A stretch of 23,322 nucleotides of DNA from Balamuthia mandrillaris (GCA_031835245.1 JAVKOQ010000623.1:1-23322), one strand, 5' to 3'. Positions 1 through 9,357 are shown, counted from the first letter of the stretch. A program made the numbers and translations. The notes: a model not told the origin generated them from the sequence alone.

Positions 1-1
1 C

Positions 2-779
2 GTCAGTTCCATCAAATTGTTGATGTCAAACGAGCTACATAAGCAAAGGGCAGCCCACGAGCACGAACTGCAAACCATTAGTAAGGAGCATCAGGACAAA
101 ATGAAAGAGCTAGAGTCCCGCTTGGAGAGCATGCGCAGCCGAGCACAGCAAATACTTTCTGGGGGAAAGAGACGTGCTTCTAAGATATCAGTAGTGTCAA
201 GCCAGCCCTTGGAGGACGAGGAACCGAAAGACCCTGCATTGGGGAATCGTTCCACTTGGGACCCATCATCTAATGAAAATTCTAGTGACGATGCAGCTGA
301 AGTCATCTCCCAATGCCAAAGAGTAGGTCTTAAACAGTTCACTTCTGACTGCTTTCATCTAACAAGACGTTGTTATTCCCTTTGTCTTGCAAACACAGAA
401 GAGAAAGAGAAAATTAGGAAGCAAAACCAATGCCCAGCCCGGTAAACGGGTACACTTTCTTCCTTTCTCCGCAAACATGTGTTGAAGGCGTACACAATGG
501 AGCTGATGATGAGGCCACCTACCACTCAACAGGTAGTGCGAAAGCAGGCTCGCTACGTGGCTAGTGCTAATGCCGTTTCTTCTCAAGCAGCCAAAAAGAA
601 AAGGGTAGGTTTTTTACCCACCCTACCCACCACAGCACGCATCTCACCTGCTAGCGCCAAAAAAAAAAAAGAAACAGAGCAATAGAAAGTCGGGAAAAAA
701 GACAGCGGCGACCAGACCTAGTGCTGCTGCTTCCGCGGTGGACTTGTTTGACGATGTGTTTGCGTTCACCTCCGATTGA
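2..779 (+). CDS. 3' end of a spliced coiled-coil gene, product not recognised
   Basis: The gene enters from the left edge, so its 5' part is missing. The first exon (to about 322) encodes a charged, heptad-like helix rich in Glu, Lys, Gln and Arg, followed by an acidic Ser-rich stretch. A GTAGGT donor at 323 and a CAG acceptor ending at 398 give a 76-nt phase-0 intron. The last intron, 605-677 (GTAGGT...CAG, 73 nt), is also phase 0 and leads to a basic then Ala-rich tail that ends in an acidic/aromatic peptide (VDLFDDVFAFTSD) and TGA at 777-779. The middle is uncertain: joining exon 399-449 to exon 488-604 needs a 38-nt intron, short for this locus, so a small error or another splice is possible. 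A cytoskeletal or kinesin-tail-like protein would fit the composition, but this is not shown. It converges on RPL28. Confidence 0.55.
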
Positions 780-921
780 GTGAGAGCTAGCACCAGCCAG
801 CTCCCAGAAGCAAGGGAAGGGACGGACAAGTAATCAATGACAGAGGTTTGAGGGGAGGGGGAATGGTTGAAGGATGGAACGTATAAGAGAACAAGAGACC
901 AGAGTCGCCAGCACGCTGCTG

Positions 922-927
922 TTTATT
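922..927 (-). promoter_or_regulatory. Candidate poly(A) signal of RPL28
   Basis: AATAAA on the minus strand lies 75 nt downstream of the RPL28 stop codon, in the spacer between the two convergent genes. Position and sequence fit a standard polyadenylation signal. Transcript ends are not visible from the sequence. Confidence 0.5.
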
Positions 928-1001
928 GTCCTTCCTCAACTGCCAGTGGCTAGGCCAGAGAGTAAAGAGAGAGGGGCAGAACACTCGCGTGGGAAGCCCA
1001 T

Positions 1002-1415
1002 TTAGTGCTTGTTCCTCCGTGCCCTGTGAGTAGGGGCCTTCTTGGTCACGCCACCAAGAGACTGGTTGATTCTAGACCAGCGAGCCAGGGCGTCCCTCTT
1101 CAGGTCAGGGCGGTAGGCTCCGACTTCCTTGGAGACCACCTTGGCGGTTCTTCTGTAGTTGGCACTGAGAGTGAGCTTCCTGAAAGCTTGGTTGGGCCTC
1201 TGCCTCTTGGAAGCCTTCTTGGACTGCAAACGAAGAACTGCTCCATTGCCAGCAGCCACAAGATCGACGACCTTGTTGTTTGCAAGGCCGGAGTGCTTGA
1301 AGGAGTTGACGTTGCGGAGGTTGCCAGGCTCACGGCTGAACTGAGCACCGTCCCTCTTGATGAGGAAGGAGTTATTGGATCTCACAAGTAGCCACTTCAA
1401 GTCTGGGGAAGCCAT
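1002..1415 (-). CDS. RPL28: 60S ribosomal protein L28 (eL28)
   Basis: A 137-residue protein, the same length as animal eL28, beginning MASPDLKWLLVRSNNSFLIK. The N-terminal 'LxWxxxRxxNxFLxKR' pattern, the central 'NSFKHSGLAN' segment and the 'SKKASKRQRPNQAF' region match the eL28 family closely. It is a structural component of the large cytosolic ribosomal subunit. The coding part is one exon; a probable intron lies in the 5' UTR (see 1426-1577). The C-terminus is Arg/Lys rich (RARRNKH), as expected for an rRNA-binding protein, and the stop is TAA. A consensus CRE box lies about 285 nt upstream of the start. eL28 is absent from some fungi such as budding yeast, a mild taxonomic hint. The identification is secure. 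Confidence 0.95.
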   Translation of the reverse strand: MASPDLKWLLVRSNNSFLIKRDGAQFSREPGNLRNVNSFKHSGLANNKVVDLVAAGNGAVLRLQSKKASKRQRPNQAFRKLTLSANYRRTAKVVSKEVGAYRPDLKRDALARWSRINQSLGGVTKKAPTHRARRNKH

Positions 1416-1425
1416 CTCTGTTGTT

Positions 1426-1577
1426 CTAGGAGAGCAAAGAAACAGTAATTAGAATACGATTTTTCACACAGATTAGAATGAGGATAGTCGCAATGACGAT
1501 CCAAAGAGAAAAATGCACAGCACTAAGCAAGAAAAACCCTGCCTTCGGAAACAAAAAGAGGGGAAGGGGAGACAAAC
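1426..1577 (-). other. Probable 5' UTR intron of RPL28
   Basis: On the minus strand CAG|GTTTGT at 1577 and a pyrimidine-rich ...CTCCTAG ending at 1426 bound a 152-nt segment that stops 10 nt before the RPL28 ATG. GTTTGT is also used as the donor in the aftiphilin-like gene. Introns just upstream of the ATG are common in ribosomal protein genes. This is an inference from splice-site sequence only. Confidence 0.45.
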
Positions 1578-1699
1578 CTGTACCACGGAGGATAGGACCG
1601 GACTCTGCACTAGAAAATGAAAAAATAAAAATAGTGTGTGGGTTTTTTGTTGCGGCGGAGGGGAAAAAGAAAAATGGAGGAACCTAGAACTCCGTGCGC

Positions 1700-1707
1700 T
1701 GACGTCA
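1700..1707. promoter_or_regulatory. CRE/ATF-type box TGACGTCA
   Basis: A perfect palindromic TGACGTCA sits upstream of the RPL28 transcription unit, about 120 nt beyond its proposed first splice donor. A one-base variant, TGACGTAA, occurs upstream of RPS3A at 7259-7266. bZIP factors of the ATF/CREB class bind this palindrome. Its role here is inferred from position. Confidence 0.4.
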
Positions 1708-1793
1708 TCGAATAACTCCGCCACTTGTCGACAACAAGACAGAGAGAGGAAGAGAGAAAGAGATCGATGAAAGCAAGATCTTAAGAGTATATT

Positions 1794-2210
1794 TTAATGG
1801 ATTAAGGGCTGATTTTGGGGAAGCAATGGCCCTTCTGCCTCGTCTATTTCTTCGTCGGAGTTGTCACCCTCAAAGAACCTCCTCATAAAGTCTGACTCTT
1901 CCTTCCGTTGAGGGAGGAAGAAACTAACAACATGCGCACGTACTTTCCACTGCTCTTTGGCCTCGTCCAGTTCAGTCGCACCCTTAAAAACCAAGCGGTC
2001 AATTATCGTCGCATCTTTCACGCCTTGATGCTTCCTGAACTCTTCGGTGACGCGTGCTCGGCCCTGAGGGATATCGACGGAGAGGTTGTAGTTTGTGATG
2101 ATTCTAGGAACTTGCCGCAAGGCTTCCCGGTACAAGCGGCGTGCCTTGAGGGATGCCTCTATCACATCCTTGGAGAGGGTTGTTGAAAACTTGGTAGTGT
2201 AGTGGGCCAT
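1794..2210 (-). CDS. NDUFA6: NADH dehydrogenase 1 alpha subcomplex subunit 6 (LYR protein, B14)
   Basis: A single-exon ORF of 138 residues with the LYR motif at residues 26-28 (RRLYREALRQVPRI), followed by the conserved 'VDIPQGRARVTEEFRK', the 'IIDRLVFKGATELDEA' helix and 'WKVRAHVVSFF'. This order matches NDUFA6/LYRM6, an accessory subunit of mitochondrial complex I that anchors the mitochondrial acyl carrier protein. The C-terminus ends in an acidic stretch (DNSDEEIDEAEG) longer than in animal homologues. No long presequence is visible, as usual for this subunit. It is divergent with RER1, whose start codon is 254 nt away. Other LYR proteins are alternatives, but the post-LYR region favours NDUFA6. 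Confidence 0.88.
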   Translation of the reverse strand: MAHYTTKFSTTLSKDVIEASLKARRLYREALRQVPRIITNYNLSVDIPQGRARVTEEFRKHQGVKDATIIDRLVFKGATELDEAKEQWKVRAHVVSFFLPQRKEESDFMRRFFEGDNSDEEIDEAEGPLLPQNQPLIH

Positions 2211-2464
2211 TTGTTTATTGCACCCTTCTTCTTCTTCTTCTCTCTGCTGGTCTGCAGAACCTCCTCCGCTCCCCTTTTGTTGTTGCGCTCTCTTTTGTAC
2301 TCTCTTCCCTCGCCCACCCCTCAGGCTAATCCAGAAAAGTCACCGCGTCGACATGATGAAGCCACATCAGCACCAAAAAAAAATAGAAAACCACACACAA
2401 AAGAAATAAGAAAACTAGAAAGGAAGAAAAGGTCACCCCCACCCAACAGAGATTAACTGACGGC
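2211..2464. promoter_or_regulatory. Divergent promoter region, NDUFA6 / RER1
   Basis: These 254 bp separate two start codons pointing away from each other, so they must hold both 5' UTRs and promoters. The sequence is strongly pyrimidine-biased on the NDUFA6 side and purine/A-rich on the RER1 side. I see no clear TATA box or known factor site. Confidence 0.5.
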
Positions 2465-3150
2465 ATGGCGCACTTCCTTGGTGGTGGTGGAGGAGGAGGA
2501 GGGTTTGGTTCGTTCGACGATGATAGTGGCAGTTCCTCTGCTATTGCAAGGTACTACGCTAAAATCGGTCAGCACTATCAAAAAATTTTGGATGATGTGA
2601 ACCCCTGGTTGAGGGGGCGGTGGGCTGCCACTGCTTGTTTGGCCTTGCTCTATTGTCTGCGCGTGTACTACTTGGCTGGGTGGTATATTGTGTCCTATGC
2701 GCTGGGCATCTATCTTTTGAATCTCTTGATAGGCTTCCTTTCACCCCAGGTGGATCCTGAGGCGGAACCCTCCGTCCTTCCCACAAAGCAGGATGACGAG
2801 TTTAAGCCTTTCGTGAGGAGGTTACCCGAGTTCAAGTTTTGGTACGTCTCTCCCTTTCCCTCTCCCTCCCTCTTTCTTCCTTTCCTCTCCTCTCTTCCTC
2901 ACTCGAATGGGAGAACAGGCATGCCACCACTAGAGCCTTCACAATAGCATTCCTTTGCACGTTTACCGAGTTGTTCAACATACCCGTATTTTGGCCCATT
3001 CTCCTTCTATATTTCATATTGCTGTTCTTCTTGACCATGAAGCGACAGCTGCAACATATGTGGAAACACAAGTATATCCCTTTTGACTTAGGAAAACCCA
3101 AGTTTGGGTTTGAGGGGCAACACGGCCGCTTCCCCAAAGACAGCAAGTGA
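2465..3150 (+). CDS. RER1: RER1, Golgi-to-ER retrieval receptor
   Basis: Two exons, 2465-2841 and 2919-3150, are joined by a 77-nt GTACGT...ACAG intron that splits a Trp codon, giving a 202-residue protein (human RER1 has 196). After a Gly-rich N-terminus come '[19 protein letters not shown]', a first pair of membrane segments (about residues 55-95), the 'LPEFKFW' motif, and after the junction '[20 protein letters not shown]' and '[20 protein letters not shown]' forming the second pair. These are hallmark RER1 sequences. The protein recycles ER membrane proteins and unassembled subunits from the cis-Golgi by sorting them into COPI vesicles. The poly-Gly run (residues 6-13) is unusual. The stop is TGA. 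The identification is secure. Confidence 0.95.
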
Positions 3151-3393
3151 GCCCCTGGAAATCATGAACACTTGACTAGCCACAGCAGTGTCGCCGGTGG
3201 AGTGGTGCTTCAGCTAGCTGGCTGGTTACAAATGGCATGAGGTGGACAACAAACAAACAAAAAAAAAAAAGAACATAGCAACGATGTGGCATGGAAAGGG
3301 GTTTGCTGAAACGGAAGAAGAAGGGACTGGTTTTTTGTTTTGAAGTAACCACGCTCCTTTATCACCAACAAAGAAAAAAAATCTGCTCTACTA

Positions 3394-6300
3394 TCATGAA
3401 AACCAGGAGAAAAATCCTCCGGATGATCCCTTTTTTTTGTGTTGTGTGGTTGCGGATGTTGGTTGCACGGCCCGCCTTGCTGCTGCTGCTGCTGCTGCTG
3501 CTGGTGTAGGGCTGCTGCTAATTTGATAATTTTGTTGTTTTTGTTTGTTGGAGGCCGTGGCGGTAGAGAAAGTTGGAGACGGGGAGCGATTGCGGGAAGG
3601 GCTAGAAGGGGTGTGTTTGCGTGGATGTGTGGGCGTGCTTGACGACGAAGAGGCCTTACGAGAAGGGCCGTGGAAGGAATTCTTAACCCGTCTGGCGGCC
3701 AAGGGTTCAGTAGTTTTGTTTTTCGGCAACTGGTGGCGCTTTGCCTCTTCCAAGTGCTGTACAGGTGGTGCGCTGTGCCACTCTTGTTCATTCTGTTGAC
3801 CTTCCTTGCCTTTCTGTTGCGTTGTCGGCTGTAGCCGTTGTTGCGGGGAGTGTTGGAAGTCGAAGAAGGAGGAATCTTTTGTTGCAGTTGAAGCGAAAGG
3901 AAAAGAGTGGAGTTGGGCAGGTGTCAGTGGTGCTACTGAAGAGCCGCTCAAAGGGAAGGAGGGAAGAGAGAAGGGAGAAGCGCCACCTGGCTGCAGGATC
4001 AACTTGTCCGAGAAGATGAAAGATAGATCTGGCAACTGCTTGAACAGTGTGGCAAAGTTGGTGGATTGCGCCCTCTCGTGCTGAGCAGCACTGGTTGGAG
4101 CTTCAGCACCTTCACCATGGTTGTGTTGGCCTTCCTTGTCAGAAAAAGCCTCAAAAGCAGAAAACTCCAAATCGCCAGCATGGTCGCCTGGTTGAACTTC
4201 CTTGTGTGAAGTGGGAGCGGAAGAGGGAGAGGCCCCCAGCTTTTGCATGATTTCCACCATGACATCAGTTGAGTCTTTCGTAGGCAGTGGACATCCTGTC
4301 GATTTGGTGTCACCTTTTGCTGGAAACTCTGAAATGGGAGCAAACATTGGGTCTTGTTCATAGGGCTTTGTGGAGGAAGTGGCCAGTTCTAAAAGGTTTA
4401 GACCCAGTTCCTCCGTAGCGTTGTTGCTGGAAGTGGGATTCGATGAGGTAGCAGACACGGTTGAGCCCGAGACAAAAGGGAATGTGGAAGAGGAAACAGG
4501 GACCAACGAGGTCATGCCTAAGGGGAAGAGGGGAGGTTGATAGGCGGTAGAGCGTTCGGTTGTCCAGGTGTCCTGGGTCTCACTATTATTGATGTTGGCA
4601 CTGTTTTGGGCAGGGTTAGTACTTGAATGATGGCCGTTAACTTGGGAGGTACTGACGGACACTTGTAGGGCATCTCTTCCCTTTTGTTTCATGGTAGCTG
4701 TTAAAGAGGAATCATCCGCTACGACGCCGTGCCGCCGCCTCTCCTTCTGTGGGTAAGCAGAGCCCAAGGAACTCCCTACGGAATTATTTTCGGCAGCACT
4801 TAGAGCAGGCTGAGACCTACTGAGGCGAATGCTTCCATTTTTGTGCTGAACTCCGCTGCTGTCACTGTCGATAGGTCCATAGTCTTTGAGAGGAGCTTTT
4901 GAAGTGAGGGTTGCCAATGGCACTCCTAAAGCCTTTTCGAATCCGATCTTAACCAGTGACTCCCCCCAATTGGTAAGGCTGCTGCCAACTAACACGGATA
5001 ATAGGCTACAACACAAGGAAAATAAGGTCAGCATACAAGCCTGAGTGTAAAAAAAAAAGGAACAAACTTTGAAGTAGCATTGGGCGCATATTCTTCCAAA
5101 GTTACAGGGTCGCCGAATACTTGCTGATGTTCAGCTTCTGGGTAGAACGGAGGAAATGCGGGAAATAGGGCTGAGATGGATTCACAAAGCGTGGGGCGGG
5201 TGTCTTCCTTGCTTTCCAGCAAAAGGCTCTGCACCAACTTCGATAAATTTGTGGCGTTGTTTGGTGGAGAAGGGACGCTCTTCCCGGCATGCTGCTCGAA
5301 ACCTCCAAATTCATCTTCTTCGTCCGCAGTAGCGGGAGAAAGAGCACTGCCCGGTAGAGATCCTGGCGGGGCCACAGATGACATCGATTCAAAGTCTCCA
5401 AACTCGTCATCCTCTTCGTCCCGTTCTGCAGCTTCAGGAAATTCGTCGTTTTTCTTCTCCATTTGATGAACATCATCTTCTTCAAGTAAGCCATCGTCAT
5501 CCTGGTCATCAAGCATCGAGGCAGAAGTGTAGTTATTACAACTTTGCCATTGCCCGTCGTCTATTGTGTGGGGCTCGTTGGTATTTATTTGCACGGCGTC
5601 GATTTTTTTTTCGGAATGTCCATGGGCAAGTAGTGAACAAGCATTGGTGGCGTTGTTTTGTTGGTCCTCATGCAGGATTCCTTTCCTTGTTTCTGGTTCT
5701 CTTCGCGTTTCCAATTCGTCCTGTGCATTTTCTCTGCTTCCGTTTTCTTCCTCTACAACCTCTGTCTCTTCGACTTCTCCACTTCCCTCCTCCCACGGTT
5801 GCCTCTTTGTCTCAAAATCGGAGGAGTCCCACCCGTTCATGCCCTGATGGGTAGTGGTGGAATGGTCCCCTGTACTGGCAGTGCTGAAGTGATCAAAGGC
5901 AGCCCAATCAGAATCGACAGCGCCGGTTTTATACGTGTCCCTCAACGAGGCAGTGGCTAGTGACCAGGTATCAAAGCCTTCGTCTCTCCCCGGAAAGAAG
6001 CTCTCGGATGGGGATTGGTGCGAAGCCAGAGTGAAAAAGTCATCTTCTAACGTTGCATCATCTCTTCCTTCGCCCTCAGATGAGGCCTGTTGGGTTGCAG
6101 ATTTCCCGTCATACCATCCTTCGGGCTCTGTATCCTGCCCTTCCTTCTGGTGGAGGTATTGTTCGTGTCCAAATAGGCCCACTTCTTGAGCCTCCTCTTT
6201 CTCGTGTTCTTGGTTTGGTTCTAGCTCCTGCCCTTCTTGCTCCTTTTGTTTCTCCTCCTCCTCCTCCTCCTCCTTCTCCTCCTCCTGTTTCTGCTGCTCT

Positions 6301-7131
6301 TCCTCCCACTGTTTCTCCTTCTGTTCTTGTGCTTGCTCTGGTCCTTGCTCCTGCCCCTTCTGGTGTAGCTGCTCCTTTTCTGCCTCTGCCTCTGCCTCTG
6401 CCTCTGCCTCTGCCTCTGCCTCTCGCCTCTGCCTCTGCCTCTGCCTCTGCCTCTCCTGCCTCTGCCTCTGCCTCTGCCTCTGCCTCTGCCTCTGCCTCTG
6501 CCTCTGCCTCTGCCTCTGCCTCTGCCTCTGCCTCTGCCTCTGCCTCTGCCTCTGCCTCTGCCTCTGCCTCTGCCGTTTGTGGTGGCTCTTTTTTCAGCTT
6601 CAGGTCCTGCCTCTTCTCGTACAGAGCTCCTTGTTCTGCCTCTTGCTTCTGCTCTTTCTCGAACGATTCTTCTTCTTCGTTTCTTTCTGTTGCTCTTGTC
6701 AGCAGCGCAGGGGTTAGGTTTTGGGGGTGCAACTCTTGAGCTTCTTGCTGCAGAGTTAAAGGGGCAGAAGAGGAAAATAGCTCTTCAAGCCCATCCAACG
6801 CGGTGCTAGTGCTTGTGGGCGGAGAAGCAGCATATAATGAGGGGGAAGAAAAGTTGAAAAAGTCCCAAGGAGAATCAGAGTTTGGCGTTGGTTCTTGGTT
6901 CCCCTCATTGGTGGCAGCAGGGAAACATTCAATAGATCCTTTTGAGGAGCCTATAGCTGGGGAGGAGGCAAAGAAAAAGTCATCCAATAAGGAAGAATGT
7001 TGCGCTGAGGGGGTTCTGGTGGCATCTCTGTCACCATAGGAAGCTTCTACAGGAGGAGCAGGTGTTGAAGTACATCCTTGCTCGGAGGAGCCTGTCTCCG
7101 TTATCAGTTCCTGTCCACCGTGAGTGGACAT
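3394..7131 (-). CDS. Aftiphilin/gamma-synergin-like clathrin adaptor accessory protein
   Basis: A long minus-strand gene of about 1,220 residues. It starts at the ATG at 7131, where an in-frame stop lies upstream with no earlier Met, and it ends GGFFSWFS at 3394. Acidic Phe/Trp motifs typical of AP-1 ear and clathrin ligands recur: LDDFFFASS, PWDFFNFSS, DWAAFDHFS, DEFGDFE and DEFGGFE. The C-terminal third carries LPDLSFIFSDKL, close to the conserved LPDLSFM motif of the aftiphilin/synergin clathrin-binding region. A 62-nt intron, 5006-5067 (GTTTGT...TGTAG), joins in phase 2. The middle is a (Ala-Glu)n tract followed by Gln/Glu/Lys-rich coiled coil. Inside that tract the frame changes by one base near 6424, yet Ala-Glu coding continues in the new frame, which points to a repeat-length error or variant and not an exon end. 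The likely role is AP-1/clathrin transport at the trans-Golgi or endosomes; this is inferred from motifs. Confidence 0.7.
6381..6574. repeat. Hexanucleotide tandem repeat (TGCCTC)n
   Basis: About 32 units of a 6-bp repeat encode (Ala-Glu)n on the minus strand within the aftiphilin-like gene. Two imperfections interrupt it: one extra base near 6424, and three extra bases (an in-frame Gly) near 6455-6457. Such tracts are prone to replication slippage and to sequencing or assembly error. Confidence 0.95.
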
Positions 7132-7417
7132 GGGAGCGGTGGAAGAGTTGGCGGAAGGAGAGGTCCTTAGCTGGCACTTGCCTTGCCTTTCTTTTTCTTT
7201 GGACGACGAAATTTCCTTTGAAGCTGTGGAGTTTCAACTTCCAATCATGTTCTCTTGATGACGTAACCCACCATCCCGGAGTTCAAGGTGACCCCCCGAT
7301 TGTGGGTCGTTCTGCCTTCTTTCTTCGCTCCCACGAATTTTATTTATTTATTTTTTTAAAGCAACCAGATTCCAGAGCCAGACCTAGGCGCACTCTTTAC
7401 ACTCGGGTTAGCACAAC
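7132..7417. promoter_or_regulatory. Divergent promoter region with TGACGTAA box
   Basis: These 286 bp lie between the start codons of the aftiphilin-like gene (-) and RPS3A (+). TGACGTAA at 7259-7266 is a one-base variant of the CRE found upstream of RPL28. A TTTATTTATTTATTT run at about 7340-7354 is AT-rich and may be a core promoter element or 5' UTR sequence. Function is inferred from location only. Confidence 0.45.
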
Positions 7418-8441
7418 ATGGCTGTTGGGTACGTGATGTTTTTGTTTTACGTTGTGTTTGTTCCGTGTGCCCTTTTATGTTTCCCTTCCTGTCTTCGTCC
7501 CCCCACTTTTCTGCCTTTGCTAACCTAGCTTCGCACAGTAAGAACAAGCGCATTTCCAAAGGAGGCAAAAAAGGCCAAAAGAAAAAAATGTACGCTTCTC
7601 CGGTTTTTTTGGGTGTGACAATCTTTTTTAACATATGTATTCTTTCCAGTACCGATCCCTTCGCCAGAAAAGATTGGTATGACATCAAAGCCCCTGGTAT
7701 GTTCCGCAACCGCAGCGTGGGTAAGACCCCTGTGAGCAAGACCCAGGGAACTAGTACGTTACTTGTCTATGAATAGCGATGATCTATCTTTGTGAACTCA
7801 CTCTAATATTGTTTGCAGAACTTTCCCGTGATGGCTTGATTGGTCGTGTCATTGAAATCAACCTTGCTGATCTCCAAAAGGATGAGGACCAGGCTCACCG
7901 AAAGATCAAGCTGAAGGTGGTTGATGTGCAGGGCAAATCCTGCCTCACCAACTTCTGGGGCATGAACCTCACCACAGACAAGTTGCGTTCCCTTGTTCGC
8001 AAATGGCAAACTTTGATTGAGGCTCACGTTGATGTGAAGACTACCGACGGTTTCTTGATCCGCATGTTTGCTATTGGCTTCACCAAGCGAAGGCCAAACC
8101 AGCAGAAGCGAACTTGCTATGCTCAAACTTCGCAAATCAAGCAGATTCGTGCCAAGATGATGGACATCATGACCCGTGAAGCCTCCACTTGTGACCTCAA
8201 GAACTTGGTTACCAAGTTTATCCCCGAGGCTATTGGTAAGAAGATTGAGAAGGAGTGCAACGGAATCTACCCCCTTCAGAACGTTTTCATCAGGAAGGTC
8301 AAGATGTTGAAGGCCCCCAAGTTTGATGCTCAAAAGATCACTGAGCTTTATGGCGCTGTTTCCTTTGCCGAGGACACTGGTGCCCGTGTTGAGAGAGAAG
8401 AAGCTGCTCCACAAGAGGCCGCTACTGAGGAGAGTTCTTGA
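7418..8441 (+). CDS. RPS3A: 40S ribosomal protein S3a (eS1)
   Basis: Four exons, 7418-7428, 7539-7589, 7650-7753 and 7819-8441, give 262 residues (human 264). The introns are 110, 60 and 65 nt, with donors GTACGT, GTACGC and GTACGT and CAG acceptors, and all codon phases agree. The first coding exon is only 11 nt (MAVG). Family hallmarks are [49 protein letters not shown], the '[20 protein letters not shown]' core, '[16 protein letters not shown]' and '[21 protein letters not shown]'. It is a core small-subunit protein near the mRNA exit channel. Codon use is biased to C/G-ending codons such as AAG, ATC and GTC, consistent with high expression. The stop is TGA. The identification is secure. 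Confidence 0.97.
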
Positions 8442-8524
8442 AGTACTCCTTTTGCTGTTCTTTCTTGCTAACCTGATTCATTGGCTAAGATGGGAGTATT
8501 GCCCTTTGCTTCTCTGTCTTACTC

Positions 8525-8530
8525 ATTAAA
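8525..8530 (+). promoter_or_regulatory. Candidate poly(A) signal of RPS3A
   Basis: ATTAAA, the most common variant poly(A) hexamer, occurs 84 nt after the RPS3A stop in a T-rich context. Confidence 0.4.
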
Positions 8531-8617
8531 CTTTTGTGCGCCCTATGTTTTACTTTTTTTGAAGAGTTTTTGCTATCCTTCTCTCCTCTGCCGTTCTTTA
8601 CCTCCTCCTTCGCCACC

Positions 8618-8725
8618 ATGTTGCAACTGGCTCAAAGTAGAATCTAGAGGCCAGAAGCGGCCAACCGTAACAAACTCGCGTACGGCGTAATTGATAATTC
8701 GCGCTATTGTTGGGGTTCCTTATGA
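8618..8725 (+). pseudogene. Decayed inverted duplicate of part of the 9356-9802 gene
   Basis: Plus-strand DNA here resembles the minus strand of the neighbouring coiled-coil gene. The best block, 8689-8716, matches the minus strand at about 9438-9465 at roughly 25 of 28 bases, including a 12-base exact run, and both read LIIRAIVGV. The three differences in that block fall at third codon positions. Weaker similarity extends upstream (an AGAATCTAGAGG-like block; GCCAAC...AACAAAC). Stops interrupt the plus-strand copy, so it is probably a dead fragment, though a small exon cannot be excluded. Confidence 0.4.
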
Positions 8726-8753
8726 AAACAGGACGAATTTTCGTTTAAGGTGA

Positions 8754-8793
8754 TTCCCATGTCGTCCTTGATCTTCCCATGTCGTCATTGATT
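8754..8793. repeat. Two-copy 20-bp tandem duplication
   Basis: TTCCCATGTCGTCCTTGATC is followed directly by a second copy with 2 mismatches (18/20 identical). It looks like a recent local duplication; no function is apparent. Confidence 0.85.
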
Positions 8794-8955
8794 TACCAAA
8801 GCGAAAAGAAAAAAAGACACGGGTTGCAAGAGAAAAAAAATAATACAGAGCCAAGCAAAAGTTACGGCCTTGCTTTTACAAGCCCCGTCTTGGTTGGGAA
8901 GTGAACCCTTGCCGGGTTTCAAACCGTAGTTTGCATGGGTTTGCTATTGTGTGTG

Positions 8956-9300
8956 CTACCCCTTTCTTCTTCTCTTTTCTTTCGTTTTGAATCCGTGCGC
9001 CCCAGTTTCCACAGTCGGTTTCTTTTTTTTTCTGCTGTTTTCTTTTTTTCGTTTTTTTCTTTGTGATACTTCCGGCATTCCTCCGGGTTTTTCCTTCTTT
9101 GCCCTTGTTTGTTGCTTTGGTCTGCTTGCACCAGAACGCTGCCACTGCCCCACATAATAGAGTTTCTGCATACCTGCTATCGTTGAGCATGGTTCGAACA
9201 AGCTCACGGCAGTTGTTGTGACCTCCAGTTGCTCTTGTCGCCTTTCTCGTTTCTTTTTGGCTCGCCGCTCCCGCTCATACACAGCTCGGCTTCGCTTCAT
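8956..9300 (-). CDS. Very basic small ORF, possible gene or exon
   Basis: From an ATG at 9300 the minus strand reads about 114 residues, starting MKRSRAVYERERRAKKKRER and ending in a Lys/Arg-rich tail. It is over one third Lys+Arg, which a purine-rich strand can produce by chance, so coding is uncertain. It could be the 3' exon of the coiled-coil gene upstream (9356-9802), which has a possible GTAAAA donor near 9406, but I could not find an acceptor in the right phase. No known domain is seen. Confidence 0.25.
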   Translation of the reverse strand: MKRSRAVYERERRAKKKRERRQEQLEVTTTAVSLFEPCSTIAGMQKLYYVGQWQRSGASRPKQQTRAKKEKPGGMPEVSQRKKRKKENSRKKKKPTVETGAHGFKTKEKRRRKG

Positions 9301-9334
9301 CTTCGGTTTGTTTTTTTTCGTTAATGTCCGCAAA

Positions 9335-9357
9335 AAATGCCACCCTTCGTGGCATTT
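9335..9357. other. Perfect 9-bp stem-loop at the 3' end of a small gene
   Basis: AAATGCCAC, then a 5-base loop, then GTGGCATTT. On the minus strand the hairpin falls at the stop codon of the 9356-9802 ORF and is followed by a short T run. It differs from the histone mRNA stem-loop. Its role, if any, is unknown. Confidence 0.6.

Noticed and set aside
3210-3791. Poly-Gln ORF and the plus-strand Cys/Leu-rich ORFs over the CTG run at 3479-3503
   Set aside because: They are out-of-frame shadows of the poly-Ala tract in the C-terminus of the aftiphilin-like gene.
5041-5064. A 23-24-nt intron in the aftiphilin-like gene (GTTCC...CTCAG)
   Set aside because: A 62-nt intron at 5006-5067 with GTTTGT donor, TGTAG acceptor and consistent phase 2 fits the length range of the other introns and avoids the hydrophobic intron-like peptide.
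6381-6574. CRISPR-like array
   Set aside because: It is a simple 6-bp tandem repeat with no spacers, lying inside a eukaryotic coding region.
6053-6739. Plus-strand Ser/Ala/Pro repeat ORF over the hexamer tract
   Set aside because: It is the antisense translation of the (TGCCTC)n repeat, with no domain or splice context.
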